From positions 558,001-622,000 of the forward strand of contig CP065590.1 of NCBI GenBank assembly GCA_016025055.1: DNA of 64,000 nucleotides, in the 5' to 3' direction. This DNA comes from Chryseobacterium indologenes (GTDB lineage Bacteria; Bacteroidota; Bacteroidia; Flavobacteriales; Weeksellaceae). A model generated the notes under the pieces. That model did no database searches. It saw only the letters and a list, made by a program, of their open reading frames with translations, and was not told where the DNA came from. Position numbers and translations under genes: made by a program. The stretch's first letter is position 1, and every line of letters starts with the position of its first letter. Of this stretch, positions 16,008 to 24,520 are shown one piece after another.

Positions 16008-16997
16008 TTATTTATTCAACAATATGGCGGCTTCTTTAGCAAAATATGTAAAGATCATATCTGCTCCTGCTCTTTTGAAACACGTAAGACTTTCAATAAT
16101 GGTTTTATCATTATCCAGCCAGCCGTTTTGAGCTGCAGCTTTTACCATTGCATATTCTCCACTTACATTATAAACCGCAATAGGAAGATCGATCGCTTCA
16201 CGCACTTTAGAAACAATATCAAGGTAAGGAAGCCCCGGTTTGATCATGATCACATCGGCACCTTCGTCGATATCTTTATAGACTTCGTTTAAAGCTTCAC
16301 GGGTATTGTGGAAGTCCATCTGATATGTTTTTTTATCCTTCGGAATTTCCATGTCGTCTTTTGGAGCGCTGTCCAGAGCACTTCTGAAAGGTCCGTAGAA
16401 TGAACTTGCATATTTAGCTGCATAGCTTACGATTCCTACATCTGTAAATCCGCTTTCTTCCAATGCTTCTCTGATCACAAGCACTCTCCCATCCATCATA
16501 TCACTAGGTGCTACCAGATCAGCTCCTGCTTCCGCATGGGATACTGACATTCTGGCCAATGCGTCATTGGTAGCGTCATTTAAGATTTTTCCGTTTTCAA
16601 TGATTCCGTCGTGTCCGTAGATAGAATAGGGATCTAAGGCCACATCCGGCATAACAACCATTCCCGGAACGGCATCTTTAATGGCTTTGATGGTATTTTG
16701 CATCAATCCGTCTTTGTTCCAGGCTTCTTTTCCTGTATTGTCTTTCAGGTGATCAGACACTTTCATGTACAAATTGACCGCTTTTACGCCTAAAGAAAAT
16801 AATTCCTTACATTCCTTCACTGTTAAATCTATGCTTCGCCTGAAAATTCCAGGCATCGATGGGATCGCCTCCTGCATGTTTTCGCCCTCCATTACAAAGA
16901 TTGGCATTACAAAATCATCAGTTGTAAGAAGAGTTTCTCTTACCAAACCTCTGATAGATTCATTAACTCTAAGTCTTCTATTTCTTGAATGTATCAT
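16008..16997 (-). CDS. hemB: Delta-aminolevulinic acid dehydratase (porphobilinogen synthase)
   Basis: 329 residues, standard length. The two Schiff-base lysines are K195 in SYAAKYASSFYGPFR and K253 in MIKPGLPYLD. The metal site is the aspartate type (DVALDPYSIYGHDG, 118-131), so this is a Mg(2+)/K(+)-dependent rather than a Zn-cysteine enzyme. Reaction: two 5-aminolevulinate to porphobilinogen, in haem synthesis. It is transcribed divergently from the small T9SS protein gene; TAAATTTG at 17026-17033 (minus strand) is a plausible -7 box. Confidence 0.95.
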   Translation of the reverse strand: MIHSRNRRLRVNESIRGLVRETLLTTDDFVMPIFVMEGENMQEAIPSMPGIFRRSIDLTVKECKELFSLGVKAVNLYMKVSDHLKDNTGKEAWNKDGLMQNTIKAIKDAVPGMVVMPDVALDPYSIYGHDGIIENGKILNDATNDALARMSVSHAEAGADLVAPSDMMDGRVLVIREALEESGFTDVGIVSYAAKYASSFYGPFRSALDSAPKDDMEIPKDKKTYQMDFHNTREALNEVYKDIDEGADVIMIKPGLPYLDIVSKVREAIDLPIAVYNVSGEYAMVKAAAQNGWLDNDKTIIESLTCFKRAGADMIFTYFAKEAAILLNK

Positions 16998-17055
16998 TTT
17001 GGAATACTTTTTGAATAAGTTTGTACAAATTTACTACAAGTTCTGTAAAAAAGTA

Positions 17056-17086
17056 TTGTACGAGATTGTAGATTTTTTTATATTTG
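17056..17086 (+). promoter_or_regulatory. Promoter of the small T9SS protein gene
   Basis: TTG (17056-17058), 20-base spacer, TATATTTG (17079-17086): a very good match to the Bacteroidota -33/-7 consensus, 30 bases before the ATG at 17116. Confidence 0.7.
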
Positions 17087-17115
17087 TTATAAACATTCGA
17101 GAAATTATAAATTTG

Positions 17116-17466
17116 ATGAAAAAACTTTTACTTTTAATTTTATTTTTAGGCACTTTTGTTGGGTTTTCCAACAATATGCAAGCTCAGCTAAAAGAGCCGG
17201 GATCCATCACTCAGAAAGCTGATGATGGTGTATTGCTTGCCTATCCAAATCCTGCAAAGGATTTCCTTATCATTAAGGCAAAGGATTCTTCTTTAAGAAT
17301 CAAAAGCGTGACTTTTTATTCAATTTTGGGTATGCAGGTCGCCAATTATACAGTCAATATGAATTCCGGAGAGATTAATATTGAAAAATTAAAACCCGGA
17401 AAATATCTGATTCGCTATATTTTAAGTGACAATACGCAAAAAGTTACTCAAATCGTGAAACAATAA
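17116..17466 (+). CDS. Small secreted protein consisting almost only of a T9SS type A sorting domain
   Basis: 116 residues from ATG 17116. A signal peptide (MKKLLLLILFLGTFVGFSNN, cleaved near MQAQ) is followed by a short linker and then a complete type IX secretion C-terminal domain: LAYPNPAKDFLIIK, VTFYSILGMQVANYTVN, INIEKLKPGKYLIRY, ending VTQIVKQ. Family role: the sorting domain directs cargo through the outer-membrane T9SS and is normally removed by PorU. Here almost no cargo would remain. The longer frame starting at 16765 overlaps hemB and is discarded. Confidence 0.85.
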   Translation: MKKLLLLILFLGTFVGFSNNMQAQLKEPGSITQKADDGVLLAYPNPAKDFLIIKAKDSSLRIKSVTFYSILGMQVANYTVNMNSGEINIEKLKPGKYLIRYILSDNTQKVTQIVKQ

Positions 17467-17470
17467 ATTA

Positions 17471-17494
17471 AAATCCTGATAATCATCAGGATTT
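17471..17494 (+). terminator. Terminator of the small T9SS protein gene
   Basis: Perfect 10-bp stem AAATCCTGAT / ATCAGGATTT, loop AATC, followed by a T-rich tract; directly after the stop codon. Confidence 0.85.
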
Positions 17495-17570
17495 TTTCTT
17501 TTACATGAATTCCTTCTAATAATTCCGTAACTTTCAGGACTTTTTTATACTAATTGTAAAAGAACATTTA

Positions 17571-18482
17571 ATGTTAAAAGCTGAACATATTAAAAAGACC
17601 TATAATGCCGGTAAAAAGGTCGCCCTGGATGATTTCAGCATCCACGTTCCCAAAGGCAGCATTTATGGCCTTTTAGGACCCAACGGAGCCGGAAAGACAT
17701 CCTTTATCCGTATTATCAACCAAATTACTCAGGCAGACTCAGGAGAAATCTTCATTAATGGGGAAAAACTGAATCCCACACATATTAAAGATATCGGATA
17801 TATGCCGGAAGAGAGAGGCCTGTATAAAAATATGACTGTAGGTGATCAGATCCTTTACTTTGCAGAACTTAAAGGAATGCATAAAACTGATGCGCTGAAT
17901 GAAGCCAAAAAATGGTTTGATAAACTTAATATCGACCAGTGGTGGAAGAAAAAGCTATCTGAACTTTCTAAAGGGATGGCACAGAAGATTCAGTTTGTAG
18001 TCACAGTACTTCACCGGCCACATCTTCTGATCCTCGATGAGCCGTTCTCAGGTTTTGATCCTGTAAATGCTAACCTGATTAAAGATCAGATTATTGATCT
18101 TAAGAACAACGGCACCACCATTATCCTTTCAACCCACAGAATGGAAAGTGTGGAGGAAATGTGTGATTATGTTGCGCTCATCAACAATTCTAAAAAAATT
18201 ATAGACGGAAGAGTCTTTGATGTAAGAGAAAAATTCAAGAAAAATATATTTGGGATTACCCTTTCAGAAATCAATAATGAGCAATTTGAAAATTTCAGGG
18301 AAAGGTATGAGATATTCAATTTCTCAAATGAAAATAACCTTGTTTCCTTTGACCTGAAAAATGAGACTGACCAGAATCACATTCTTCTGGATCTTGTGCG
18401 TGTAGGTAAGGTGAGATCATTCGACGAAAGGATTCCCAGTATGAATGAAGTGTTTATTAATGCCGTAAGTAATCATTCTTAA
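17571..18482 (+). CDS. ABC transporter ATP-binding protein (NatA-like)
   Basis: 303 residues. Walker A is GPNGAGKTS, signature LSKGMAQKIQF, Walker B LLILDEPFSGFDP and switch His STHRM. The C-terminal extension after residue 220 matches the DUF4162-type tail of NatA/CcmA-like ATPases. It pairs with the permease gene that starts 5 bases downstream. The ABC-2 pair resembles NatAB, linked to Na+ extrusion in Bacillus; the substrate here is not proven. Confidence 0.85.
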   Translation: MLKAEHIKKTYNAGKKVALDDFSIHVPKGSIYGLLGPNGAGKTSFIRIINQITQADSGEIFINGEKLNPTHIKDIGYMPEERGLYKNMTVGDQILYFAELKGMHKTDALNEAKKWFDKLNIDQWWKKKLSELSKGMAQKIQFVVTVLHRPHLLILDEPFSGFDPVNANLIKDQIIDLKNNGTTIILSTHRMESVEEMCDYVALINNSKKIIDGRVFDVREKFKKNIFGITLSEINNEQFENFRERYEIFNFSNENNLVSFDLKNETDQNHILLDLVRVGKVRSFDERIPSMNEVFINAVSNHS

Positions 18483-18487
18483 TTTTT

Positions 18488-19798
18488 ATGAATAATATTT
18501 TTTTAATTACAAAGAGAGAATTTCTTACACAGGTTAAGAAAAAATCTTTCATCATATTGACATTGCTTGCACCTGTTCTGATCATAGCTTTCGGAGCGGT
18601 GATCGGACTGATGTTTAAAGCCAACGAGTCTCACAGTATTATAGAAGTTGTAGACAAAAGCGGACTTTTTACCAACCAGTTTAAGTCTAACGATAAGGTT
18701 GATTATGCATTTGTATCAGCTGCAGATGAAAAATCAAAGATTAATACTCTAAAAAGCAATGAATCTATTGCAGGTATTCTTATTCTGCCGGAATTAAAAA
18801 ACAATAATTTTGATGAATTGGAAACGGGAGCAAGATTGGTAGTCAACAGTAAAATAGGACTTGATACAAAGCAGAAAATCGTTTCCGATATCAGTAATGT
18901 TATTAAAAAAGAAAAAATAAAGCACCTAGGTATCCAGGAAGCACAACTGATTGACCTTGATAAAGGGTTTAGCCTTAAGACTATTAATGTTTCTGATAAT
19001 AATAAGGAGGATTCTGATCTTGCTTTTGGGGTAAAAACCGGGCTTAGTATGATTTTGATGTATGTGACCTTTATGTTTATCATCATTTACGGGGTCCGAG
19101 TTATGCGAAGCGTATTAGAGGAAAAAAACAACCGCGTGGTGGAGATCATTATTTCTTCTGTTAAGCCTTTTGAACTGATGATGGGGAAAATCCTGGGGGT
19201 AACACTGGTTGCCCTTACTCAGTTTGTCATTTGGATTACGATGTCTGTAATCGGAGCTATAGTTTTGAATACAGGTTTTTCTCCAGTACCGAAAAATATT
19301 CCGGGTGGAAATGAGCAGATGGCAAGTAAACTTGATGTTTCACAACTGGCTACTCAAATCTCTCACAGCTTACTGGAAATGAATTTCCCGTTAATTATTT
19401 TTGTATTCATCATTTTTTTCCTTTTGGGATATATTTTCTACAGCTCGATCTATGCTGCAATAGGCTCCGCAGTAGACAATGAGACAGAAACCCAGCAATT
19501 CACTTTATTTGCCGTTTTACCGCTGATGCTGGGGATGTATGGAAGTTTCTCATTAATGAACAATCCTGACGGTCCGTTGGGCTTCTGGCTATCGATTATC
19601 CCGTTTACTTCACCGGTTGCCATGATTGCAAGAATTCCTTTCGGAGTGCCGGCATGGCAGATTGCCTTATCAATAGTGCTGTTACTGGGAACAACGATCT
19701 TCATGATTTTCCTGGCAGGAAAAATCTATCGTGTGGGTATTCTGATGTATGGGAATAAAGCTACCTTAAAAGAAATCTGGAAGTGGATTAAAGGCTAG
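18488..19798 (+). CDS. ABC-2 type permease (NatB-like)
   Basis: 436 residues. One N-terminal transmembrane helix (FIILTLLAPVLIIAFGAVIG) is followed by a large extracytoplasmic domain (about 45-175) and then five or six helices near the C-terminus. This is the DUF/ABC2_membrane_3 layout of NatB-type permeases. The segment VMRSVLEEKNNRVVEIIISS is the conserved cytoplasmic coupling motif. It lies in an operon with the ATPase and ends before a strong terminator. It probably exports ions, lipids or small molecules. Confidence 0.85.
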   Translation: MNNIFLITKREFLTQVKKKSFIILTLLAPVLIIAFGAVIGLMFKANESHSIIEVVDKSGLFTNQFKSNDKVDYAFVSAADEKSKINTLKSNESIAGILILPELKNNNFDELETGARLVVNSKIGLDTKQKIVSDISNVIKKEKIKHLGIQEAQLIDLDKGFSLKTINVSDNNKEDSDLAFGVKTGLSMILMYVTFMFIIIYGVRVMRSVLEEKNNRVVEIIISSVKPFELMMGKILGVTLVALTQFVIWITMSVIGAIVLNTGFSPVPKNIPGGNEQMASKLDVSQLATQISHSLLEMNFPLIIFVFIIFFLLGYIFYSSIYAAIGSAVDNETETQQFTLFAVLPLMLGMYGSFSLMNNPDGPLGFWLSIIPFTSPVAMIARIPFGVPAWQIALSIVLLLGTTIFMIFLAGKIYRVGILMYGNKATLKEIWKWIKG

Positions 19799-19839
19799 TG
19801 AAATACCAGAAAAATAATTGGTTACAGACTAAAATATAA

Positions 19840-19867
19840 AAATCCCGGAAATTACTTTCCGGGATTT
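19840..19867. terminator. Bidirectional terminator between natB-like gene and OMP gene
   Basis: Perfect 12-bp stem AAATCCCGGAAA / TTTCCGGGATTT with loop TTAC and T-runs on both strands, between converging genes. Confidence 0.85.
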
Positions 19868-19888
19868 TTTATATTCTTAATAAATGAT

Positions 19889-20560
19889 TTATTTGAATAT
19901 GTAGCTTAAAGAAAGGGCTAATACCTGCTCTGATTTTTTCTTATCAGTACCTCCTCTTTCTTTTGCAAGACCAGGATAGGTATCAGAAAGACCTAAATCA
20001 TATTTAAGAGCGACTTCAAGCTGTCTTTTATAACTGTATCCGACACCCAGTGCAAGTCCCCAGTTAAAGTTTTTTGCTTTACCGTTTACTCCTGATGGTT
20101 GTGTAGGATCAGTAACATCCGGATCATAATAAGGTCTTCCTACAGGAGCATCTTTTACGTTCTGGTTTACCAGAAAGTTAAATCTCGGACCAATTAATCC
20201 AAAGAATTCTGATGCAGCTTCTGAAAAGTATCCTTTAAAATAAAGAGGGACGCTTAGGTAGTTATTTGCATATACTGCATCATAACCATCTTTTCCTTTA
20301 GCATCTTTATCTTTACCCGTTTCTCCGGCACCGTAGTATAAAACTTCGGGTTGTATAAAGAACTGATTGCTTTTTCCTACGGGAATTAAAGCCAAAGCTC
20401 CACCTTGAAAAGCGTATCTTGGGCCTGAAGGATTATGGGCATTGGCTACTCTGGAGTAGTTCAAGCCTGCCGTAACCCCGAATCTTGTGCTTTTCCATTG
20501 AACTTGCGCAAATGACAAAGCAGAAAGAGTTAAGGCTGAGGCTAATAAAAGTTTTTTCAT
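19889..20560 (-). CDS. Outer-membrane beta-barrel protein (PorT-like fold)
   Basis: 223 residues. Signal peptide MKKLLLASALTLSALSFAQ. It is followed by alternating strands typical of small eight-stranded barrels (RFGVTAGLNYSRVAN, FFIQPEVLYYG, YLSVPLYFKGYF, NWGLALGVGYSYKRQLEVAL) and ends in LALSLSYIFK with aromatic residues near the C-terminus. It belongs to the outer membrane beta-barrel/PorT family. Ligand or role unknown. It lies 15 bases after sucD, probably in the same transcript by position only. Confidence 0.8.
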   Translation of the reverse strand: MKKLLLASALTLSALSFAQVQWKSTRFGVTAGLNYSRVANAHNPSGPRYAFQGGALALIPVGKSNQFFIQPEVLYYGAGETGKDKDAKGKDGYDAVYANNYLSVPLYFKGYFSEAASEFFGLIGPRFNFLVNQNVKDAPVGRPYYDPDVTDPTQPSGVNGKAKNFNWGLALGVGYSYKRQLEVALKYDLGLSDTYPGLAKERGGTDKKKSEQVLALSLSYIFK

Positions 20561-20575
20561 ATGTTTTGTTTTATA

Positions 20576-21448
20576 TTATCCTAGAACTTTCGCTACAGTA
20601 GCACCGATATCAGCAGGAGAATCAACAACGTTGATGCCGTTTTCTCTCATGATTTCCATTTTTGCCTGAGCTGTATCTTCTGCACCACCTACGATAGCAC
20701 CAGCGTGTCCCATTGTTCTTCCTTTCGGAGCTGTTTGTCCAGCGATGAAACCAACAACCGGCTTAGTAGATCCGCTTGCTTTGTACCATCTTGCTGCTTC
20801 AGCTTCCAGACCTCCACCGATCTCACCGATCATTACAACCGCTTCAGTTTCCGGGTCATTGATGAATAATTCTAAAGCTTCTCTTGTGGTTGTACCAATG
20901 ATTGGGTCACCACCGATACCGATTGCTGTAGAAATACCGTAACCTGCTCTTACTACCTGATCAGCTGCTTCGTAAGTAAGGGTTCCTGATTTTGAAACGA
21001 TTCCAACTTTTCCTTTTTTGAAAACGAATCCAGGCATAATACCAATTTTAGCTTCTTCAGAAGTAATGATTCCAGGGCAGTTTGGTCCGATTAATCTGCA
21101 GTCTCTGTCAGCAATATAAGATTTTACTTTAACCATATCAGCTACAGGAATACCTTCAGTAATACATACAATTACTTTGATACCTGCTTCAGCAGCTTCC
21201 ATAATAGCGTCTGCTGCGAATGCCGGTGGTACAAAGATGATACTTACGTTTGCTCCTGCTTTTTCAACGGCATCAGCTACTGTATTAAATACCGGTTTTC
21301 CTAAGTGCTCGCTTCCCCCTTTTCCAGGAGTAACACCACCTACTACGTTTGTTCCGTATTCAATCATCTGACCTGCATGGAAAGTACCTTCGTTTCCAGT
21401 AAATCCTTGTACAATTACTTTAGAATCTTTGTTTACTAAAATTGACAT
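20576..21448 (-). CDS. sucD: Succinate-CoA ligase alpha subunit
   Basis: 290 residues, standard length. Rossmann CoA-binding N-terminus ([20 protein letters not shown]), [18 protein letters not shown], and the active-site histidine loop GHAGAIVGG. Partner of SucC in the TCA step succinyl-CoA + NDP + Pi to succinate + NTP + CoA; sucC is not in this window. A separate sucD linked to the lpx/efp block is common in Flavobacteriia. TATTTTTG at 21493-21500 (minus strand) could start transcription here. Confidence 0.95.
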   Translation of the reverse strand: MSILVNKDSKVIVQGFTGNEGTFHAGQMIEYGTNVVGGVTPGKGGSEHLGKPVFNTVADAVEKAGANVSIIFVPPAFAADAIMEAAEAGIKVIVCITEGIPVADMVKVKSYIADRDCRLIGPNCPGIITSEEAKIGIMPGFVFKKGKVGIVSKSGTLTYEAADQVVRAGYGISTAIGIGGDPIIGTTTREALELFINDPETEAVVMIGEIGGGLEAEAARWYKASGSTKPVVGFIAGQTAPKGRTMGHAGAIVGGAEDTAQAKMEIMRENGINVVDSPADIGATVAKVLG

Positions 21449-21538
21449 TTTATTGTTGTTTTAATTTATTTATTTTCAGTTTATACGTCAGACAAAAATA
21501 ATGATTATTTGTCGTTAAAAAAATTTTTGAATCTGATT

Positions 21539-22105
21539 TTATTCATCATATTTTTTCAACAGATTGATCAAATCTTCATCCTTCAGTCTGTTATAATTTA
21601 TATTTTCAATAAGCGGCTCCAGCTCCGGTTTATCCGCCATTAATTCTTTTAATTTCTTTCTGTTATTGACAAAAAGATTTAAAGGTTGTCTTATATCTCC
21701 TTTGAATAAAACGTCTGAAGTGAGGGTTGAACCATCATAACCGTGACGTCTATATGCCCTCACCCATTTTATTTTTTGACCGTCGTATAGAAGTTCAACC
21801 AAAGTTTTTGAGGATTCTGCCGGAAAATAAATGAAAGTTCTCGGTTTATTTTTAAGATCCGTAAATTCTATTTTTTGAATTTCAGAAGCGGGATATTTAA
21901 TTGTTTTCCCATTTTCCAAGATTTTAATTTTCCTGTCTGCTACGGCTATCTCATCAATCAGATCACTCTCAAAAAGATTGGTTCTGAAAGGAATTTCAGC
22001 TTCTACAATTCTATTATCATTAAATAAAATTTTAGATTTGATATCTGATCTCTGTGCAAAACTTACGGCATAAATAAAAAGAAATAGTACTGTTAACTTC
22101 TTCAT
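21539..22105 (-). CDS. Hypothetical secreted protein
   Basis: 188 residues with signal peptide [18 protein letters not shown]. The mature part is charged and beta-rich at first (ILFNDNRIVEAEIPFRTNLF, TIKYPASEIQKIEF) and ends in helical, lysine-rich sequence (LKDEDLINLLKKYDE). No recognised family. Its ATG overlaps the stop of the preceding LpxD-like gene by one base (TAATG), so the two are translationally coupled. A role in the envelope is inferred from this linkage only. Confidence 0.65.
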   Translation of the reverse strand: MKKLTVLFLFIYAVSFAQRSDIKSKILFNDNRIVEAEIPFRTNLFESDLIDEIAVADRKIKILENGKTIKYPASEIQKIEFTDLKNKPRTFIYFPAESSKTLVELLYDGQKIKWVRAYRRHGYDGSTLTSDVLFKGDIRQPLNLFVNNRKKLKELMADKPELEPLIENINYNRLKDEDLINLLKKYDE

Positions 22106-23004
22106 TACAAATTTCTCAGTTTTACTTCTTTTTTCAGATAAGTTTTGAAATCTTCAGCAAACATCCCGATGTAGGTGCCTTTTTCCAGGTCTCTGTTGAC
22201 TCCTGTTTTTCCTAAAAGTACGGATCCTGCTTCTACTTTCTTACCGGAAGCAATACCGACCTGCCCCCATAATGTGACTTCGTCACCAATGATACAACAT
22301 CCCGCAATTCCTACCTGTGAGGCAATAAGACATTTTTTTCCGATCACGGTATCGTGTCCGATCTGAATCTGGTTGTCCAGTACAGAACCTTCTCCGATTA
22401 CTGTAGAATCAGTAACTCCTCTATCAATTGTACAGTTGTTTCCAATTTCAACATTATTCTCAATGACAACATTTCCTACGGAGATCAGACGGTCAAAGTT
22501 GCCATCCAGTTTTCTATAGTAAAAAGCATCGCCACCAAGCACAGTTCCGGACTGAATGATCACGTTGTCTCCTATTTCAGTTCTGTCACCGATGACAACA
22601 TTAGGAAAGATCAGGCAGTTTTTTCCGATCTTCACATTATTTCCGATCACTGCAGAAGGGTGTATTTTTGTTCCGTCCCCGATTTCTGCATCATGAAGTT
22701 CTTCTGTGAAATTATATATTCTTGTAAAATGAGTATTGATCTTATTAAAATCTCTGAATGGGTCATCAGAGACAAGAAGAGCTTTTCCTTCAGGACATTC
22801 AACTTCTTTATCAATTAAAATAATGGTAGCTGCGGAATTTAATGCTTTGTCGTAATATTTAGGATGGTTGACAAAAACAATCTCTCCCGGTTTCACCATA
22901 TGAATTTCGTTGGAGCCCAATACTTCAAAGTCTTCCGGACCAACAAATTTTGAGCCTATTAAATCAGCAATCGTTTTAAGCTTTTGCGGAGAATGGAATC
23001 TCAT
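22105..23004 (-). CDS. LpxD-like UDP-3-O-acylglucosamine N-acyltransferase, second copy
   Basis: 299 residues from ATG 23004. An N-terminal uridine-binding-like domain (about 1-95) precedes left-handed beta-helix hexapeptide repeats ([20 protein letters not shown] and following). The LpxD active-site histidine region is present as [10 protein letters not shown]. It is a paralogue of the lpxD gene at 25911-26942 and clearly divergent, for example [20 protein letters not shown]. It may acylate a different sugar nucleotide or act as a variant LpxD. It sits between efp and a secreted protein gene in the lipid A block. Confidence 0.8.
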   Translation of the reverse strand: MRFHSPQKLKTIADLIGSKFVGPEDFEVLGSNEIHMVKPGEIVFVNHPKYYDKALNSAATIILIDKEVECPEGKALLVSDDPFRDFNKINTHFTRIYNFTEELHDAEIGDGTKIHPSAVIGNNVKIGKNCLIFPNVVIGDRTEIGDNVIIQSGTVLGGDAFYYRKLDGNFDRLISVGNVVIENNVEIGNNCTIDRGVTDSTVIGEGSVLDNQIQIGHDTVIGKKCLIASQVGIAGCCIIGDEVTLWGQVGIASGKKVEAGSVLLGKTGVNRDLEKGTYIGMFAEDFKTYLKKEVKLRNL

Positions 23005-23070
23005 AACAATAGATTTTCTTATAAAACAAAATTCGGAATGCCAATGCAAACCGAATTTATGTAAATTGTA

Positions 23071-23637
23071 TTATTCTTTTACTCTTTCTAAGTAGCTACC
23101 GTCTTCGGTGCTTACTTTAATTCTGTCACCAGGTTCAATAAATAAAGGAACCATCACTCTTGCTCCTGTTTCAACGATCGCATTTTTAAGAGCATTGGTT
23201 GCTGTATTTCCTTTCACTCCCGGATCAGCCTCGATTACATCAAGGTAAACTGATTGTGGAAGTTCAGCAGAAAGAGGAGTTTCATCAACTTCTTTCAGAA
23301 TGATTGTTACTTCTTCCCCAGCTTTCATAAACTGAGAGTTCTCAATCATTTCTTTATTTAAATATAATTGAGAGAAGTCATCATTATTCATGAAGTGGAA
23401 TCCGTTCTCGTCATCATAAAGATACTGGAACTTTCTTGTGATTACTTTTACTTCTTCAATTTTGTGTCCTGCAGAGAAAGTATTATCAATTACTTTACCG
23501 TTTGTTACAGATTTTAATTTAGTTCTTACGAAAGCTGGTCCTTTTCCAGGTTTTACGTGAAGGAACTCGATTACTTTAAAAATATCATTGCTGTACTCGA
23601 TGCAAAGCCCTTTTCTGATATCGTTACTTGTTGCCAT
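23071..23637 (-). CDS. efp: Translation elongation factor P
   Basis: 188 residues, three beta-barrel domains. The N-terminal loop VKPGKGPAFVRTKLK carries the tip lysine (normally modified in some lineages). FSAGHKIEEV and the C-terminal GDRIKVSTEDGSYLERVKE are classical. EF-P relieves ribosome stalling at polyproline. Its placement between lpxA and the lpxD-like gene is the usual Bacteroidota arrangement and not a functional link. Confidence 0.95.
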   Translation of the reverse strand: MATSNDIRKGLCIEYSNDIFKVIEFLHVKPGKGPAFVRTKLKSVTNGKVIDNTFSAGHKIEEVKVITRKFQYLYDDENGFHFMNNDDFSQLYLNKEMIENSQFMKAGEEVTIILKEVDETPLSAELPQSVYLDVIEADPGVKGNTATNALKNAIVETGARVMVPLFIEPGDRIKVSTEDGSYLERVKE

Positions 23638-23722
23638 TAGTATATATTATCTTTTTTCTTAATTTTTTATTGGGCCATCAGCAGATTGCGTATTGCCATT
23701 CAGCCTGTGAGCAATTTTGTTG

Positions 23723-24520
23723 TTACTGGTTGCTTTCTTTGCTTGTTCCGTATCCTTTTACAATACCTCTTGGAGAGTTTTGAATAAATTGTAGAATTTC
23801 GTCTCTCTCAGCTGTTGGCAGCATTTCTTTTTCAATATGCGCCATTGCCTGAGAAACATTCATTTTCATTTGGAAAATCGTTCTGTAGATTTTTTGAATT
23901 TCAAAAATCTTTTCATTGGTAAATCCTCTTCTTCTTAATCCAACAGAATTGATTCCTGCATAAGACATTGGCTCTCTCGCTACTTTCACATAAGGCGGAA
24001 TATCTTTTCTTACCAGAGTACCTCCGGAAATCATTACATGTTTCCCTATTTTACCAAATTGGTGAACAGCTGATAAACCTCCCATTACAGTATAGTCTCC
24101 AATCTCAACATGTCCTGCAATACCGCAGCCATTTACAATGATAACATGATCTCCAATCACGCAGTCATGTGCAATGTGTGAGGTTGCCATAATAAGACAG
24201 TTTGCTCCTATTTTGGTATGTCCTAAGGCTTTTGTACCTCTGTTTACCGTAACACATTCTCTGATGGTCGTATCATCACCGATAATTACCTGAGTATCTT
24301 CACCATCAAACTTCAGATCCTGAGGAATTGCAGAGATTACAGTACCGGGAAAAATCCTGCAGTTTTTTCCTATTCTTGCTCCATCCATGATGGTAACATT
24401 CGGACCGATCCAGGTTCCTTCTCCAATTTCTACGTCCCCAGCAATTGTAGTAAAAGGTTCTACAATTACATTTTTGCTGATTTTCGCGCGTTTATCTACG
24501 GCTGCTAATTGATGGATCAT
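23723..24520 (-). CDS. lpxA: UDP-N-acetylglucosamine acyltransferase
   Basis: 265 residues, standard length. Left-handed beta-helix repeats run from about 12 to 190, followed by a helical C-terminal domain (GLRRRGFTNEKIFEIQKIYR). The catalytic histidine is in ATSHIAHDCVIGD, and substrate residues are in VHQFGKIGKHVMISGG. First step of lipid A synthesis: transfer of 3-hydroxyacyl from ACP to UDP-GlcNAc O3. The ATG follows the lpxC/fabZ stop without a gap. Confidence 0.95.
   Translation of the reverse strand: MIHQLAAVDKRAKISKNVIVEPFTTIAGDVEIGEGTWIGPNVTIMDGARIGKNCRIFPGTVISAIPQDLKFDGEDTQVIIGDDTTIRECVTVNRGTKALGHTKIGANCLIMATSHIAHDCVIGDHVIIVNGCGIAGHVEIGDYTVMGGLSAVHQFGKIGKHVMISGGTLVRKDIPPYVKVAREPMSYAGINSVGLRRRGFTNEKIFEIQKIYRTIFQMKMNVSQAMAHIEKEMLPTAERDEILQFIQNSPRGIVKGYGTSKESNQ

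Noticed and set aside
16765..17115. Upstream extension of the T9SS protein open frame
   Set aside because: It overlaps hemB on the other strand and lacks a signal peptide; ATG 17116 gives a clean signal and fits the promoter.
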